Positions 1-5,080 of a DNA stretch of 9,364 nt are shown piece after piece. The notes under the pieces were generated by a model. It was given only the letters and a program-made list of their open reading frames with translations, made no database searches and was not told the origin of the DNA. The translations under genes and the position numbers were made by a program. Positions within the stretch are counted from its first letter, which is position 1. Each line of letters opens with the position of its first letter. Source of the DNA: DAOPKN01 sp035391225 (GTDB lineage: Bacteria > Thermotogota > Thermotogae > MWEM01); NCBI GenBank assembly GCA_035391225.1, contig DAOPKN010000076.1, forward strand, positions 1-9,364. Reading direction: 5' to 3'.

Positions 1-60
1 CGAAGGCATTCTGCCAGCGGATTTACAGTCCGCCCCCTTTGGCCGCTCGGGCACCTTACC
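1..60 (-). tRNA. tRNA-Tyr (anticodon GUA), 3' end outside window
   Basis: Read on the minus strand, the 5' acceptor half GGTAAGG begins at base 60. It is followed by a D arm (CCCGAGCGGCCAAAGGG), an anticodon stem-loop with loop CTGTAAA (anticodon GTA), and a long variable arm GGCA-GAA-TGCC. The long variable arm together with GUA identifies a class II bacterial tRNA-Tyr. The T arm and 3' acceptor lie beyond base 1. It lies 11 bases after tRNA-Thr and shares its promoter. The Thr(UGU)-Tyr order recalls the thrU-tyrU-glyT-thrT-tufB cluster of E. coli, so tuf or further tRNAs may follow outside the window (inference). Confidence 0.96.
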
Positions 61-71
61 ACGGGTATTTT

Positions 72-148
72 TGGAGCCAGCGGAGGGATTCGAACCCACG
101 ACCTGCTGATTACAAATCAGCCGCTCTGGCCAACTGAGCTACACTGGC
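72..148 (-). tRNA. tRNA-Thr (anticodon UGU)
   Basis: This is a complete cloverleaf on the minus strand. Acceptor GCCAGTG pairs with CGCTGGC (one G-U), the D stem is GCTC/GAGC, and the anticodon stem is GCTGA/TCAGC around loop TTTGTAA, giving anticodon TGT. The T loop is TTCGAAT and CCA is encoded. It is the first gene of a Thr-Tyr tRNA operon driven by a near-ideal promoter just upstream. Confidence 0.97.
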
Positions 149-174
149 TCTACTCCCTCAAGAAACCAAGGCAT

Positions 175-203
175 ATTATATAGATTTGCCCTGCCTTTGT
201 CAA
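175..203 (-). promoter_or_regulatory. Promoter of the tRNA-Thr/tRNA-Tyr operon
   Basis: On the minus strand TTGACA (198-203) and TATAAT (175-180) are separated by exactly 17 bases, a perfect match to the vegetative sigma-factor consensus. The predicted start lies about 20 bases before tRNA-Thr. Together with the tRNA-Gly promoter it forms a divergent pair in the 141-base gap between the two tRNA units (149-289), which holds no gene. Confidence 0.93.
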
Positions 204-249
204 TAGGATGATGTAACGGTTCGAAGAACGAGGCTCTCCCGCGAAAGAC

Positions 250-278
250 TTGACAGATCACCCAAGATACGATAGAAT
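250..278 (+). promoter_or_regulatory. Promoter of tRNA-Gly
   Basis: TTGACA (250-255), a 17-base spacer and TAGAAT (273-278) end 11 bases before the tRNA-Gly 5' end. The leader would therefore be only a few bases long. It is the only strong plus-strand promoter in the left half of the window. Confidence 0.92.
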
Positions 279-289
279 AGGGAAGTTTT

Positions 290-365
290 GCGGTCGTAGT
301 TCAATTGGTAGAGCATCAGCTTCCCAAGCTGAGGGTTGCGGGTTCGAGTCCCGTCGACCGCTCCA
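290..365 (+). tRNA. tRNA-Gly (anticodon CCC)
   Basis: Complete cloverleaf: acceptor GCGGTCG pairs with CGACCGC, D stem GTTC/GAGC, anticodon stem TCAGC/GCTGA with loop TTCCCAA (anticodon CCC), T loop TTCGAGT, discriminator T and encoded CCA (363-365). It reads the GGG codon. It is a single-gene unit with its own promoter and a terminator directly downstream, on the opposite strand to all other tRNA genes here. Confidence 0.97.
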
Positions 366-373
366 AGCACCGC

Positions 374-410
374 AAAAAAAAAGGGGCCTACACGGCCTCT
401 TTTTTCGTTT
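374..410 (+). terminator. Bidirectional intrinsic terminator shared by tRNA-Gly and the FmdB-type gene
   Basis: An A-run (374-382) leads into GGGGCC (383-388), loop TACAC, then GGCCTC (394-399) and a T-run (400-405). The stem, with one G-U pair, is extended by A-T pairs, so both strands read as a hairpin followed by a U-run. On the plus strand it starts 9 bases after tRNA-Gly. On the minus strand the hairpin contains the last codons and stop of the FmdB-type gene, so the two convergent genes end inside the same structure. Confidence 0.9.
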
Positions 411-672
411 CGCTATTCTTCTTGGTGGGGCTTTTTGGGGCACCCGAAGCGGGAACTTCCTCTTTCTTTGGCGCAGTAGACGATGCGGAAGCCCGGTTTT
501 TGCTGTCGGTCACGTAGAAGCCGCTCCCCTGGAACTTCAAACCCACTCTCCCTACTTGCTTTTCCATTTTTCCTCCACAAGCGGGGCACTCCCGGGGAGG
601 AGCAGCATGCATACTCTGCAATTTTTCGATTTCTTTTCCACACGAAGCACATCGGAACTTGTAAATGGGCAT
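388..672 (-). CDS. FmdB-family zinc-ribbon protein, 94 aa
   Basis: The start MPIYKFRCASCG is chosen because ATG at 670-672 follows an ideal AGGAGG with a 9-base spacer; the open frame extends 29 codons further but into the tRNA-Leu region. The N-terminus (residues 1-55) is the FmdB/CxxC-CxxC zinc ribbon: C8-x2-C11 and C29-x2-C32, followed by the family's usual GLKFQGSGFY block before the tail. Residues 57-94 are low complexity, rich in Lys, Ser, Ala and Pro, and probably disordered; such tails are common in the family. FmdB was named as a putative regulator of a formamidase operon, but the general function of the family is unknown. Zinc binding and a nucleic-acid or ribosome-linked role are inferences. 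The gene lies 40 bases behind tRNA-Leu with no promoter between, so it is probably co-transcribed with it. Confidence 0.93.
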   Translation of the reverse strand: MPIYKFRCASCGKEIEKLQSMHAAPPRECPACGGKMEKQVGRVGLKFQGSGFYVTDSKNRASASSTAPKKEEVPASGAPKSPTKKNSETKKEAV

Positions 673-712
673 AAAAAAAAACCTCCTAAACGTTAAGAAG
701 GTAAGTGAAAGA

Positions 713-800
713 TGGTGCCGAGGGCGGGACTTGAACCCGCACAGAGATAACCTCCACATGAACCTGAATCATGCGCGTCTGCCAATTCCGCCACCTCGGC
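713..800 (-). tRNA. tRNA-Leu (anticodon CAG)
   Basis: Class II tRNA of 88 bases on the minus strand. Acceptor GCCGAGG pairs with CCTCGGC, the D arm is of leucine type (GCGGAATTGGCAGACGC), and the anticodon stem CATGA/TCATG holds loop TTCAGGT, anticodon CAG. A long variable arm follows, then T loop TTCAAGT, discriminator A and encoded CCA. It reads CUG. It has its own promoter directly behind rho. A small inverted repeat (810-823) lies in the leader between promoter and tRNA. Confidence 0.97.
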
Positions 801-843
801 GCCTTCCCATCTCCCAAGGGAGACAGCGCGTCAAACGAGGGTT

Positions 844-872
844 ATTGTACCTGAATTTTGTCTCTTTGTCAA
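844..872 (-). promoter_or_regulatory. Promoter of the tRNA-Leu / FmdB-type unit
   Basis: On the minus strand TTGACA (867-872), a 17-base spacer and TACAAT (844-849). The -35 box begins 6 bases after the rho stop codon (879-881). No terminator hairpin separates rho from this promoter, so rho transcripts could also read into tRNA-Leu. Confidence 0.92.
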
Positions 873-878
873 GTACGC

Positions 879-2669
879 TTACAGGTACCGGTTTTTCTCC
901 TTGTCCAACAACGCCAGGAAAAACTCGTTGCTGCTGGTCTCCCGGATTTTTCGAAGAATCAGCGAAAGTCCCTCCTCTTCGCTCATGGAAGAAAGCATTT
1001 TTCGCAGCACCCACACCTTCTTGAGGTCTTCCGGCGAAAGAAGCAACTCCTCGCGTCGGGTACCGGAGAAATTCAAGTTGATGGCGGGGAATATCCTCTT
1101 GTTGGAAATTTGGCGGGACAAAACCAGTTCCATGTTTCCCGTTCCTTTGAATTCCTCGAAGATCACCTCATCCATCTTGCTTCCGGTATCCACAAGCGCG
1201 GTCGCGATAATGGTCAGGCTCCCTCCCTCTTCGATGTTTCGAGCCGCGCCAAAGAAGTACTTCGGCCCATACAGCGCTTTGGGATCGACCCCCCCGGATA
1301 AAAGCTTCCCGGATGGCGGGACAAAATTGTTGTAGGCCCTTGCTAACCGCGTAATGCTATCGAGAAGAATCACCACGTCGTAACGGTACTCTGCCAGGCG
1401 CTTGGCCATCAAAAGGCACAACTGGGCAACCTTGATCTGCTTCTCGGGGGGCATGTCGAAAGGTGCTGCCAGTACTTGCGCGTCGACCGAGCGCATGATG
1501 TCGGTCACCTCTTCGGGACGCTCATCAATGAGGAGCACGATACGCTTGGTTTCCGGGTGGTTTGCGGCAATCCCGTTGGCAATATCTTTCAAGAGCGTCG
1601 TTTTTCCTACCTTGGGCGGGGCTACGATCAGTCCCCGTTGGCCTTTTCCAATGGGCGAGAAGAGGTCGATGATCCGCGTGCTGAAGTTCGTCGGATCGTG
1701 TTCCAACTTCAGCCTTTCGGTGGGGAAAATGGGGGTAAGGTTCTCGAAGTTGATACGGTCAAACACGAATTCCGGCGGTTTCTGGTTGATGGCTTCGATG
1801 CGTAGCAGGGCGAAGTACTTTTCTCCCTCCTTCGGGGCCCGCACTTGACCAGATACCGTGTCTCCAGCGCTCAGGTTGAACTTTCGAATCTGTGACTGGG
1901 AGACGTAAATATCGTCGTTGTTTCCCGGCAACAAGTTCGCCGTGGTGCGCAGAAAACCGTATCCCTCCGAATGAATGATATCCAAGACACCTTCGTTAAA
2001 GAAATAGCCGAAACTCTTCGCCTGGGCCTGCAAAATGGAAAACACCAATTCGTTCTTTTTCATGCGCGTATACCCGTTAAGGTTGTATTTGCGCGCCAGA
2101 ACGTACAGGTCCTTGATGTTCATCGCATTGAGTTTTCGGATATCCACTTCCATTTCCCGGATGCGATCCTTTCGTTCCACCTCGCTCGGGATTTTTTCCT
2201 CTTCTTCCTCTTCGGTACCGGCAATCGAAGGGACTCCCTGTGTTTCTTCCCCCAGGTCCTCGGCGAAAGTTGGGTCGGGGCTGAGCTCCACGGGCGTCTC
2301 CTCACCGTCCAACGCGATTCCATCTGCATTGAGGTTGATGTCCTCCGCAACCGGGTACTTTTGGACGGGGTTTTTGTGAGGGGTGGAGGGGGTTTTGCTA
2401 CGCGCAGGAGCATTCGAGAGCGTGGTCGAAGAATCTTCCTGTTTTTCGGAAATCGCTTTGGAAGTACGGGAAGCGGGTTTTTTCGTGGTTTTTTCGCCGG
2501 TGCTTTCGCTTTTTTTCTTGGCGGAAGTAGAAGGCCTGGTGCTGGTACTTTTGGCCCGGGAAGTCCTCTTTCGCGTGGTGCTCTTCTTCGGCTCTTCCTT
2601 GGTTATCTCGGTTTCCGGGCTGGAAGTGTTTTTCTCTTCCCCGGGTTCGCTTTTCTTTTTTCTGGGCAA
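879..2669 (-). CDS. rho: Transcription termination factor Rho with long disordered N-terminal extension, 596 aa
   Basis: ATP-driven hexameric RNA translocase that ends transcription. Residues 1-105 are Lys/Arg/Ser/Thr/Pro-rich and 106-166 are acidic (a run of six Glu at 153-158). The Rho N-terminal helical domain starts near 170, the cold-shock RNA-binding domain covers about 223-296 (GYGFLR at 236-241), and the ATPase core about 300-596. In the core are Walker A PPKVGKT (351-357), the catalytic-glutamate block DERPEEVTD (382-390), Walker B VVILLDS (432-438), the Q-loop region SGGVDPKALYGPK (458-470) and the arginine-finger/R-loop region with KGTGNMEL (508-515). All key residues look intact. 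E. coli Rho is 419 aa, so the excess is almost entirely N-terminal. The start is TTG, 6 bases after the transaldolase stop, with AAGGA inside the end of that gene. The overlapping ATG nearby is in another frame, so TTG is preferred. Translational coupling to transaldolase is likely. rpmE, which often follows rho, is absent. Confidence 0.97.
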   Translation of the reverse strand: MPRKKKSEPGEEKNTSSPETEITKEEPKKSTTRKRTSRAKSTSTRPSTSAKKKSESTGEKTTKKPASRTSKAISEKQEDSSTTLSNAPARSKTPSTPHKNPVQKYPVAEDINLNADGIALDGEETPVELSPDPTFAEDLGEETQGVPSIAGTEEEEEEKIPSEVERKDRIREMEVDIRKLNAMNIKDLYVLARKYNLNGYTRMKKNELVFSILQAQAKSFGYFFNEGVLDIIHSEGYGFLRTTANLLPGNNDDIYVSQSQIRKFNLSAGDTVSGQVRAPKEGEKYFALLRIEAINQKPPEFVFDRINFENLTPIFPTERLKLEHDPTNFSTRIIDLFSPIGKGQRGLIVAPPKVGKTTLLKDIANGIAANHPETKRIVLLIDERPEEVTDIMRSVDAQVLAAPFDMPPEKQIKVAQLCLLMAKRLAEYRYDVVILLDSITRLARAYNNFVPPSGKLLSGGVDPKALYGPKYFFGAARNIEEGGSLTIIATALVDTGSKMDEVIFEEFKGTGNMELVLSRQISNKRIFPAINLNFSGTRREELLLSPEDLKKVWVLRKMLSSMSEEEGLSLILRKIRETSSNEFFLALLDKEKNRYL

Positions 2670-2675
2670 CCAGAA

Positions 2676-3338
2676 TCATTCCTTTCCTAATCTTTTTTGA
2701 AGTTCGTTCCAATCCCTGTCAAAACGTTGGATCCCAATATCTGTCAGTGGATGGTGGAACAGTTTGTCCAGTACGTCAAAAGGCACGGTCCCGACATGGC
2801 ACCCCATTCGCGCCACTTCCCAGACATGCCGGGGATGCCGGATGCTTGCAGCGATTAAGCGGGTTTCAAACGGGAAGGCCTGGTAAATGTCCAAAACATT
2901 GGAAACCAATTCAAAGGCATCCCAGCTAATGTCATCCACGCGCCCCAGGAAAACACTTGCGTACGTTGCACCTGCCTTTGCAGCCAGTAATGCCTGGGAT
3001 GGGGAAAAAACAAGAGTCACATTGGTTTTGATCGACTCTTTCGAAAGGGTAGCAACCGCTTGAATGCCTGTTTCCGTCATGGGGATCTTCACCACGACGT
3101 GTTCACTGATGCTTGCCAATTCCCTTGCTTCGCCAAGCATGCCATCAAGGTCCTTGGAAACGACCTCCGCGCTCACCGGGCCTTTCACGATTTCACAAAT
3201 CTTCCGAATATGCCCATGGAAGTCCCGAACGTTTTCCTTGGCAATCAGCGAGGGATTTGTCGTCACTCCATCGAGAATACCCCAAGCAGAAGCTTTTTCG
3301 ATTTGCCCGAGGTTCGCCGTATCCACAAAAAAATCCAT
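2676..3338 (-). CDS. tal: Transaldolase, TalC/MipB small type, 220 aa
   Basis: Transfers a dihydroxyacetone unit between sugar phosphates in the non-oxidative pentose phosphate pathway; cytosolic. The start MDFFVDTANL is chosen because ATG (3336-3338) follows GGAGG with good spacing; the frame opens 35 codons further without an SD. Visible landmarks are the strand-1 Asp (D6, FVDTA), VTTNPS (25-30), the Schiff-base lysine K84 in VVVKIPMT, TNVTLVFS (105-112) and ASVFLGR (127-133). Fructose-6-phosphate aldolases of this family carry Gln and Tyr at two active-site positions where this protein has Glu (E58 in AEVV) and Phe (F130). These are transaldolase-type residues, so transaldolase activity is favoured over aldolase. 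Length is normal for the class. It is the first gene of a tal-rho unit; tal near rho is also known from Bacillus-type genomes. Confidence 0.94.
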   Translation of the reverse strand: MDFFVDTANLGQIEKASAWGILDGVTTNPSLIAKENVRDFHGHIRKICEIVKGPVSAEVVSKDLDGMLGEARELASISEHVVVKIPMTETGIQAVATLSKESIKTNVTLVFSPSQALLAAKAGATYASVFLGRVDDISWDAFELVSNVLDIYQAFPFETRLIAASIRHPRHVWEVARMGCHVGTVPFDVLDKLFHHPLTDIGIQRFDRDWNELQKRLGKE

Positions 3339-3380
3339 TTCCTTACCTCCTGACCGGCTATTCAAATTTTGGATGGTATG

Positions 3381-3404
3381 AAAAAAGCAATCCGCACATT
3401 GCGG
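3381..3404 (-). promoter_or_regulatory. Possible attenuator: two competing small hairpins in the tal-rho leader
   Basis: On the minus strand GCAAT...ATTGC (3387-3391 with 3398-3402) forms a 5-bp stem with a 6-base loop, directly followed by a run of six U. An overlapping stem CCGCA...TGCGG (3392-3396 with 3400-3404) cannot form at the same time. This has the shape of a terminator/antiterminator pair, but the stems are short and it may be chance. Confidence 0.3.
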
Positions 3405-3455
3405 GGGCGATGAATGGGAAGTGGAAAAGGGAGGGAAAAGCAAATCTAATGATTA

Positions 3456-3483
3456 ATTATAGCACTTAAAACGAAAATGTCAA
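3456..3483 (-). promoter_or_regulatory. Promoter of the transaldolase-rho operon
   Basis: On the minus strand TTGACA (3478-3483), a 16-base spacer and TATAAT (3456-3461), preceded by TGC so that it is also an extended -10. The predicted start near 3449 gives a leader of about 110 bases before the transaldolase ATG, much longer than the leaders of the tRNA units. Confidence 0.9.
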
Positions 3484-3537
3484 ATTTTGTGCGATTGGGG
3501 GAGGAAACCCAATCCGAAAAGCGAGAGGCAAGCGAGA

Positions 3538-3954
3538 CTATCCCTCCATCCTCTCGTGGGCCTTCTGTGCATTGGAAGCGATGCGATGCAGCAAAAACTG
3601 GTCTTCGTGGAACGCAATGAAGTACGAATCGGGAACCAACGTAATCTCGCAGCGGAGGAAAAAACTGGCCAGAGGTGTTTTGACGGGGGGATGAAATTCC
3701 ACCAATCCCTGGAACACTTTCCCGGAGAGCATCCAGACGATTACTTGCACAGCAACGGCGAAACTCTTTAAAAACCCCCACGCAAAATGGAGCAGGTGGA
3801 TCCAAAATGGCCTGCAGGAAAGGTTGGGTAGCAAAAAGCGAAAAAAGAGAAAAACGAAAGGCGCTACAACGACCCAGATCAGGAGATTCTGGGGGAAAAA
3901 GGACGAGGAAATGCCAAACCAGGTGATTGAGGCAAAAAAGAAGAGAAAAAGCAT
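3538..3954 (-). CDS. mrpE: MrpE/MnhE-like Na+/H+ antiporter subunit, 138 aa, orphan
   Basis: In the Mrp/Mnh multisubunit cation/proton antiporter, subunit E is a small membrane protein that needs its partner subunits A-G. The start MLFLFFFASI (ATG 3952-3954) has GGAGG only 4 bases away; the longer frame upstream runs through the tRNA-Asp genes and is not plausible. Hydrophobic segments lie at about 1-18, 23-42 and 51-76. The C-terminal half matches the MrpE layout: LKSFAVAVQVIVWMLSG (62-78), a conserved-looking EITLVPDSY (103-111) where the family has ITLTPGT, then a short strand and a charged end. The family usually has about 160 residues, so this is slightly short and divergent: the Gly of TPGT is Asp. 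No other Mrp subunit is in the window. It lies 41 bases after tRNA-Asp and behind a terminator. I would call it a family member at moderate confidence. Confidence 0.72.
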   Translation of the reverse strand: MLFLFFFASITWFGISSSFFPQNLLIWVVVAPFVFLFFRFLLPNLSCRPFWIHLLHFAWGFLKSFAVAVQVIVWMLSGKVFQGLVEFHPPVKTPLASFFLRCEITLVPDSYFIAFHEDQFLLHRIASNAQKAHERMEG

Positions 3955-3963
3955 ACGGCCTCC

Positions 3964-3990
3964 AAAAAAAAACGCTCGGATTCCCGAGCG
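3964..3990 (-). terminator. Intrinsic terminator after the tRNA-Arg/Asp/Asp operon
   Basis: On the minus strand CGCTCGG (3984-3990), loop GAAT and CCGAGCG (3973-3979) form a perfect 7-bp GC-rich stem followed by nine T (3964-3972). The T-run is immediately followed by the GGAGG (3959-3963) of the MrpE-like gene. Part of the stem also belongs to a 10-base palindrome (3985-3994), which could compete with the terminator fold. Confidence 0.92.
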
Positions 3991-3995
3991 CTCGT

Positions 3996-4073
3996 TGGCG
4001 GGGACGACGAGACTCGAACTCGCGGCCACCGGTGTGACAGACCGGCATGCTAACCAAACTGCACCACGTCCCC
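3996..4073 (-). tRNA. tRNA-Asp (anticodon GUC), copy 2 of a tandem pair
   Basis: Minus-strand cloverleaf: acceptor GGGGACG pairs with CGTCCCC, D stem GTGC/GCAT, anticodon stem CCGGT/ACCGG with loop CTGTCAC (anticodon GTC), T arm GCGAG-TTCGAGT-CTCGT, discriminator G and encoded CCA. It is base-for-base identical to the copy at 4099-4176. It is the last tRNA of the operon, and the terminator stem starts 5 bases after it. Confidence 0.97.
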
Positions 4074-4098
4074 ACATGGAAATGGGAAACCAAAAGAA

Positions 4099-4176
4099 TG
4101 GCGGGGACGACGAGACTCGAACTCGCGGCCACCGGTGTGACAGACCGGCATGCTAACCAAACTGCACCACGTCCCC
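4099..4176 (-). tRNA. tRNA-Asp (anticodon GUC), copy 1 of a tandem pair
   Basis: Same 78 bases and same structure as the copy at 3996-4073, from which it is separated by 25 unrelated bases (4074-4098). No promoter is visible between tRNA-Arg and this gene (4177-4219), so it should be expressed from the tRNA-Arg promoter. Confidence 0.97.
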
Positions 4177-4219
4177 AGCACTTTTTCTATCAAAAGACCG
4201 ATTCGGTTCCTTTCATTCC

Positions 4220-4294
4220 TGGTACCCCTGGTAGGAATCGAACCTACATTTGCGGATTAGGAATCCACCGTTCTATCCATTGAACTACAGGGGC
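4220..4294 (-). tRNA. tRNA-Arg (anticodon CCU)
   Basis: Minus-strand cloverleaf: acceptor GCCCCTG pairs with CAGGGGT (G-U at the end pair), D stem GTTC/GAAC, anticodon stem GTGGA/TCCGC with loop TTCCTAA (anticodon CCT), a 4-base variable loop, T arm GTAGG-TTCGATT-CCTAC, discriminator A and encoded CCA. It reads AGG. It is the first gene of the Arg-Asp-Asp tRNA operon. Confidence 0.96.
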
Positions 4295-4314
4295 CACCCT
4301 CAAATTGCCTGTGA

Positions 4315-4343
4315 AATATATCATATTTTCGACCGGGTGTCAA
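4315..4343 (-). promoter_or_regulatory. Promoter of the tRNA-Arg/Asp/Asp operon
   Basis: On the minus strand TTGACA (4338-4343), a 17-base spacer and TATATT (4315-4320). The -35 box starts 5 bases after the stop codon (4349-4351) of the ABC ATPase gene. No terminator hairpin is visible between that gene and this promoter. Confidence 0.91.
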
Positions 4344-4348
4344 GCGGA

Positions 4349-5080
4349 TCAGATCACCTTGCGCAGGAAGTCCTGGGTCCTGGGATTCTTTGGATTGGTG
4401 AACATCTGTTCCGGTGGAGAATCCTCCGCGATCACACCCTGGTCCATGAAAATGATGCGGTCGCACACCTCACGGGCAAAGCCCATTTCGTGCGTCACCA
4501 CGATCATGGTCATTCCGTTCTTGGCCAGTTCCTTCATCACGTCAAGCACTTCTCCTACCAGCTCCGGGTCAAGCGCGGAAGTGGGCTCGTCGAACAACAT
4601 GAGCCTGGGATCCATCATCAACGCTCGGGCTATGGCCACGCGTTGCTTCTGTCCCCCGGATAGGTTCCCCGGGTGTGCATCAGCCTTATCAAGCAACCCG
4701 ATGCGTTTCAACAGCTCTTTGGCTTTCTCTTGCGCTTGGGGCAATGCAACCTTTTTCACCTTCAAGGGGGCAAGCAAAAGGTTCTGCATCACCGTCTTAT
4801 GGGGAAATAGGTTGAAATGCTGGAACACCATGCCGATGCGCGAGCGAACCTGGTTGATGTTTACCTTCTTCTCATCCACCAAGATACCGTCGAAGGTGAT
4901 GCTTCCTTTTTCGTATTTTTCCAGGTGGTTTATGCAGCGAAGCATGGTGCTTTTTCCTCCCCCGCTGGGGCCGATGACCCCCACCACTTCTCCTGGTTGC
5001 ACGCTGTAACTAATCCCTTTCAACACTTCCAGGGTTCCAAACCGTTTGTGCAAATTATCGATTTCCACAAGTGCACTCAT
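4349..5080 (-). CDS. Polar amino-acid ABC importer, ATP-binding protein, 243 aa
   Basis: Cytoplasmic ATPase that powers the importer encoded with it. Motifs: Walker A GPSGGGKS (37-44), Q-loop Q87 (VFQHFNLFPH), signature LSGGQKQ (140-146), Walker B LMLFDEPT (160-167), D-loop SALD (168-171) and switch His197 (VTHEMGFA). The HFNLFPH and THEMGFA context is typical of the GlnQ/HisP/ArtP polar amino-acid branch, and the length is normal. The start ATG (5078-5080) overlaps the permease stop as ATGA, with AAGGTG upstream; the frame opens 9 codons earlier, but the ATGA overlap is the standard arrangement. The substrate cannot be told from the ATPase. Confidence 0.96.
   Translation of the reverse strand: MSALVEIDNLHKRFGTLEVLKGISYSVQPGEVVGVIGPSGGGKSTMLRCINHLEKYEKGSITFDGILVDEKKVNINQVRSRIGMVFQHFNLFPHKTVMQNLLLAPLKVKKVALPQAQEKAKELLKRIGLLDKADAHPGNLSGGQKQRVAIARALMMDPRLMLFDEPTSALDPELVGEVLDVMKELAKNGMTMIVVTHEMGFAREVCDRIIFMDQGVIAEDSPPEQMFTNPKNPRTQDFLRKVI

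Noticed and set aside
250..696. Plus-strand open frame of 148 codons over tRNA-Gly and opposite the FmdB-type gene
   Set aside because: It overlaps a promoter, a tRNA and a terminator, and the opposite strand has a clear zinc-ribbon gene.
1971..2700. Plus-strand open frames opposite the N-terminal part of rho (up to 239 codons)
   Set aside because: They are mirror images of the low-complexity rho coding sequence, with no ribosome site or recognisable protein.
3356..3399. Short leader frame in the tal-rho leader on the minus strand (ATG to TAG, 13 codons)
   Set aside because: No ribosome binding site precedes it, and no run of control codons suggests a leader peptide.
3446..4132. Long minus-strand open frame (228 codons) across the MrpE-like gene and both tRNA-Asp genes
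   Set aside because: It runs through tRNA sequence and is in a different frame from the MrpE-like protein, which explains the region better.
4188..4215. ACCG-AAT-CGGT hairpin between tRNA-Arg and tRNA-Asp as a terminator
   Set aside because: The stem is 4 bp with only four T after it, and the tRNA genes on both sides appear to be one operon. A processing role is possible but unsupported.
4220..4294. tRNA 3' ends as integration (att) sites
   Set aside because: No integrase gene and no partial direct repeat of any tRNA 3' end is visible in the window. The tandem tRNA-Asp is a full gene copy.
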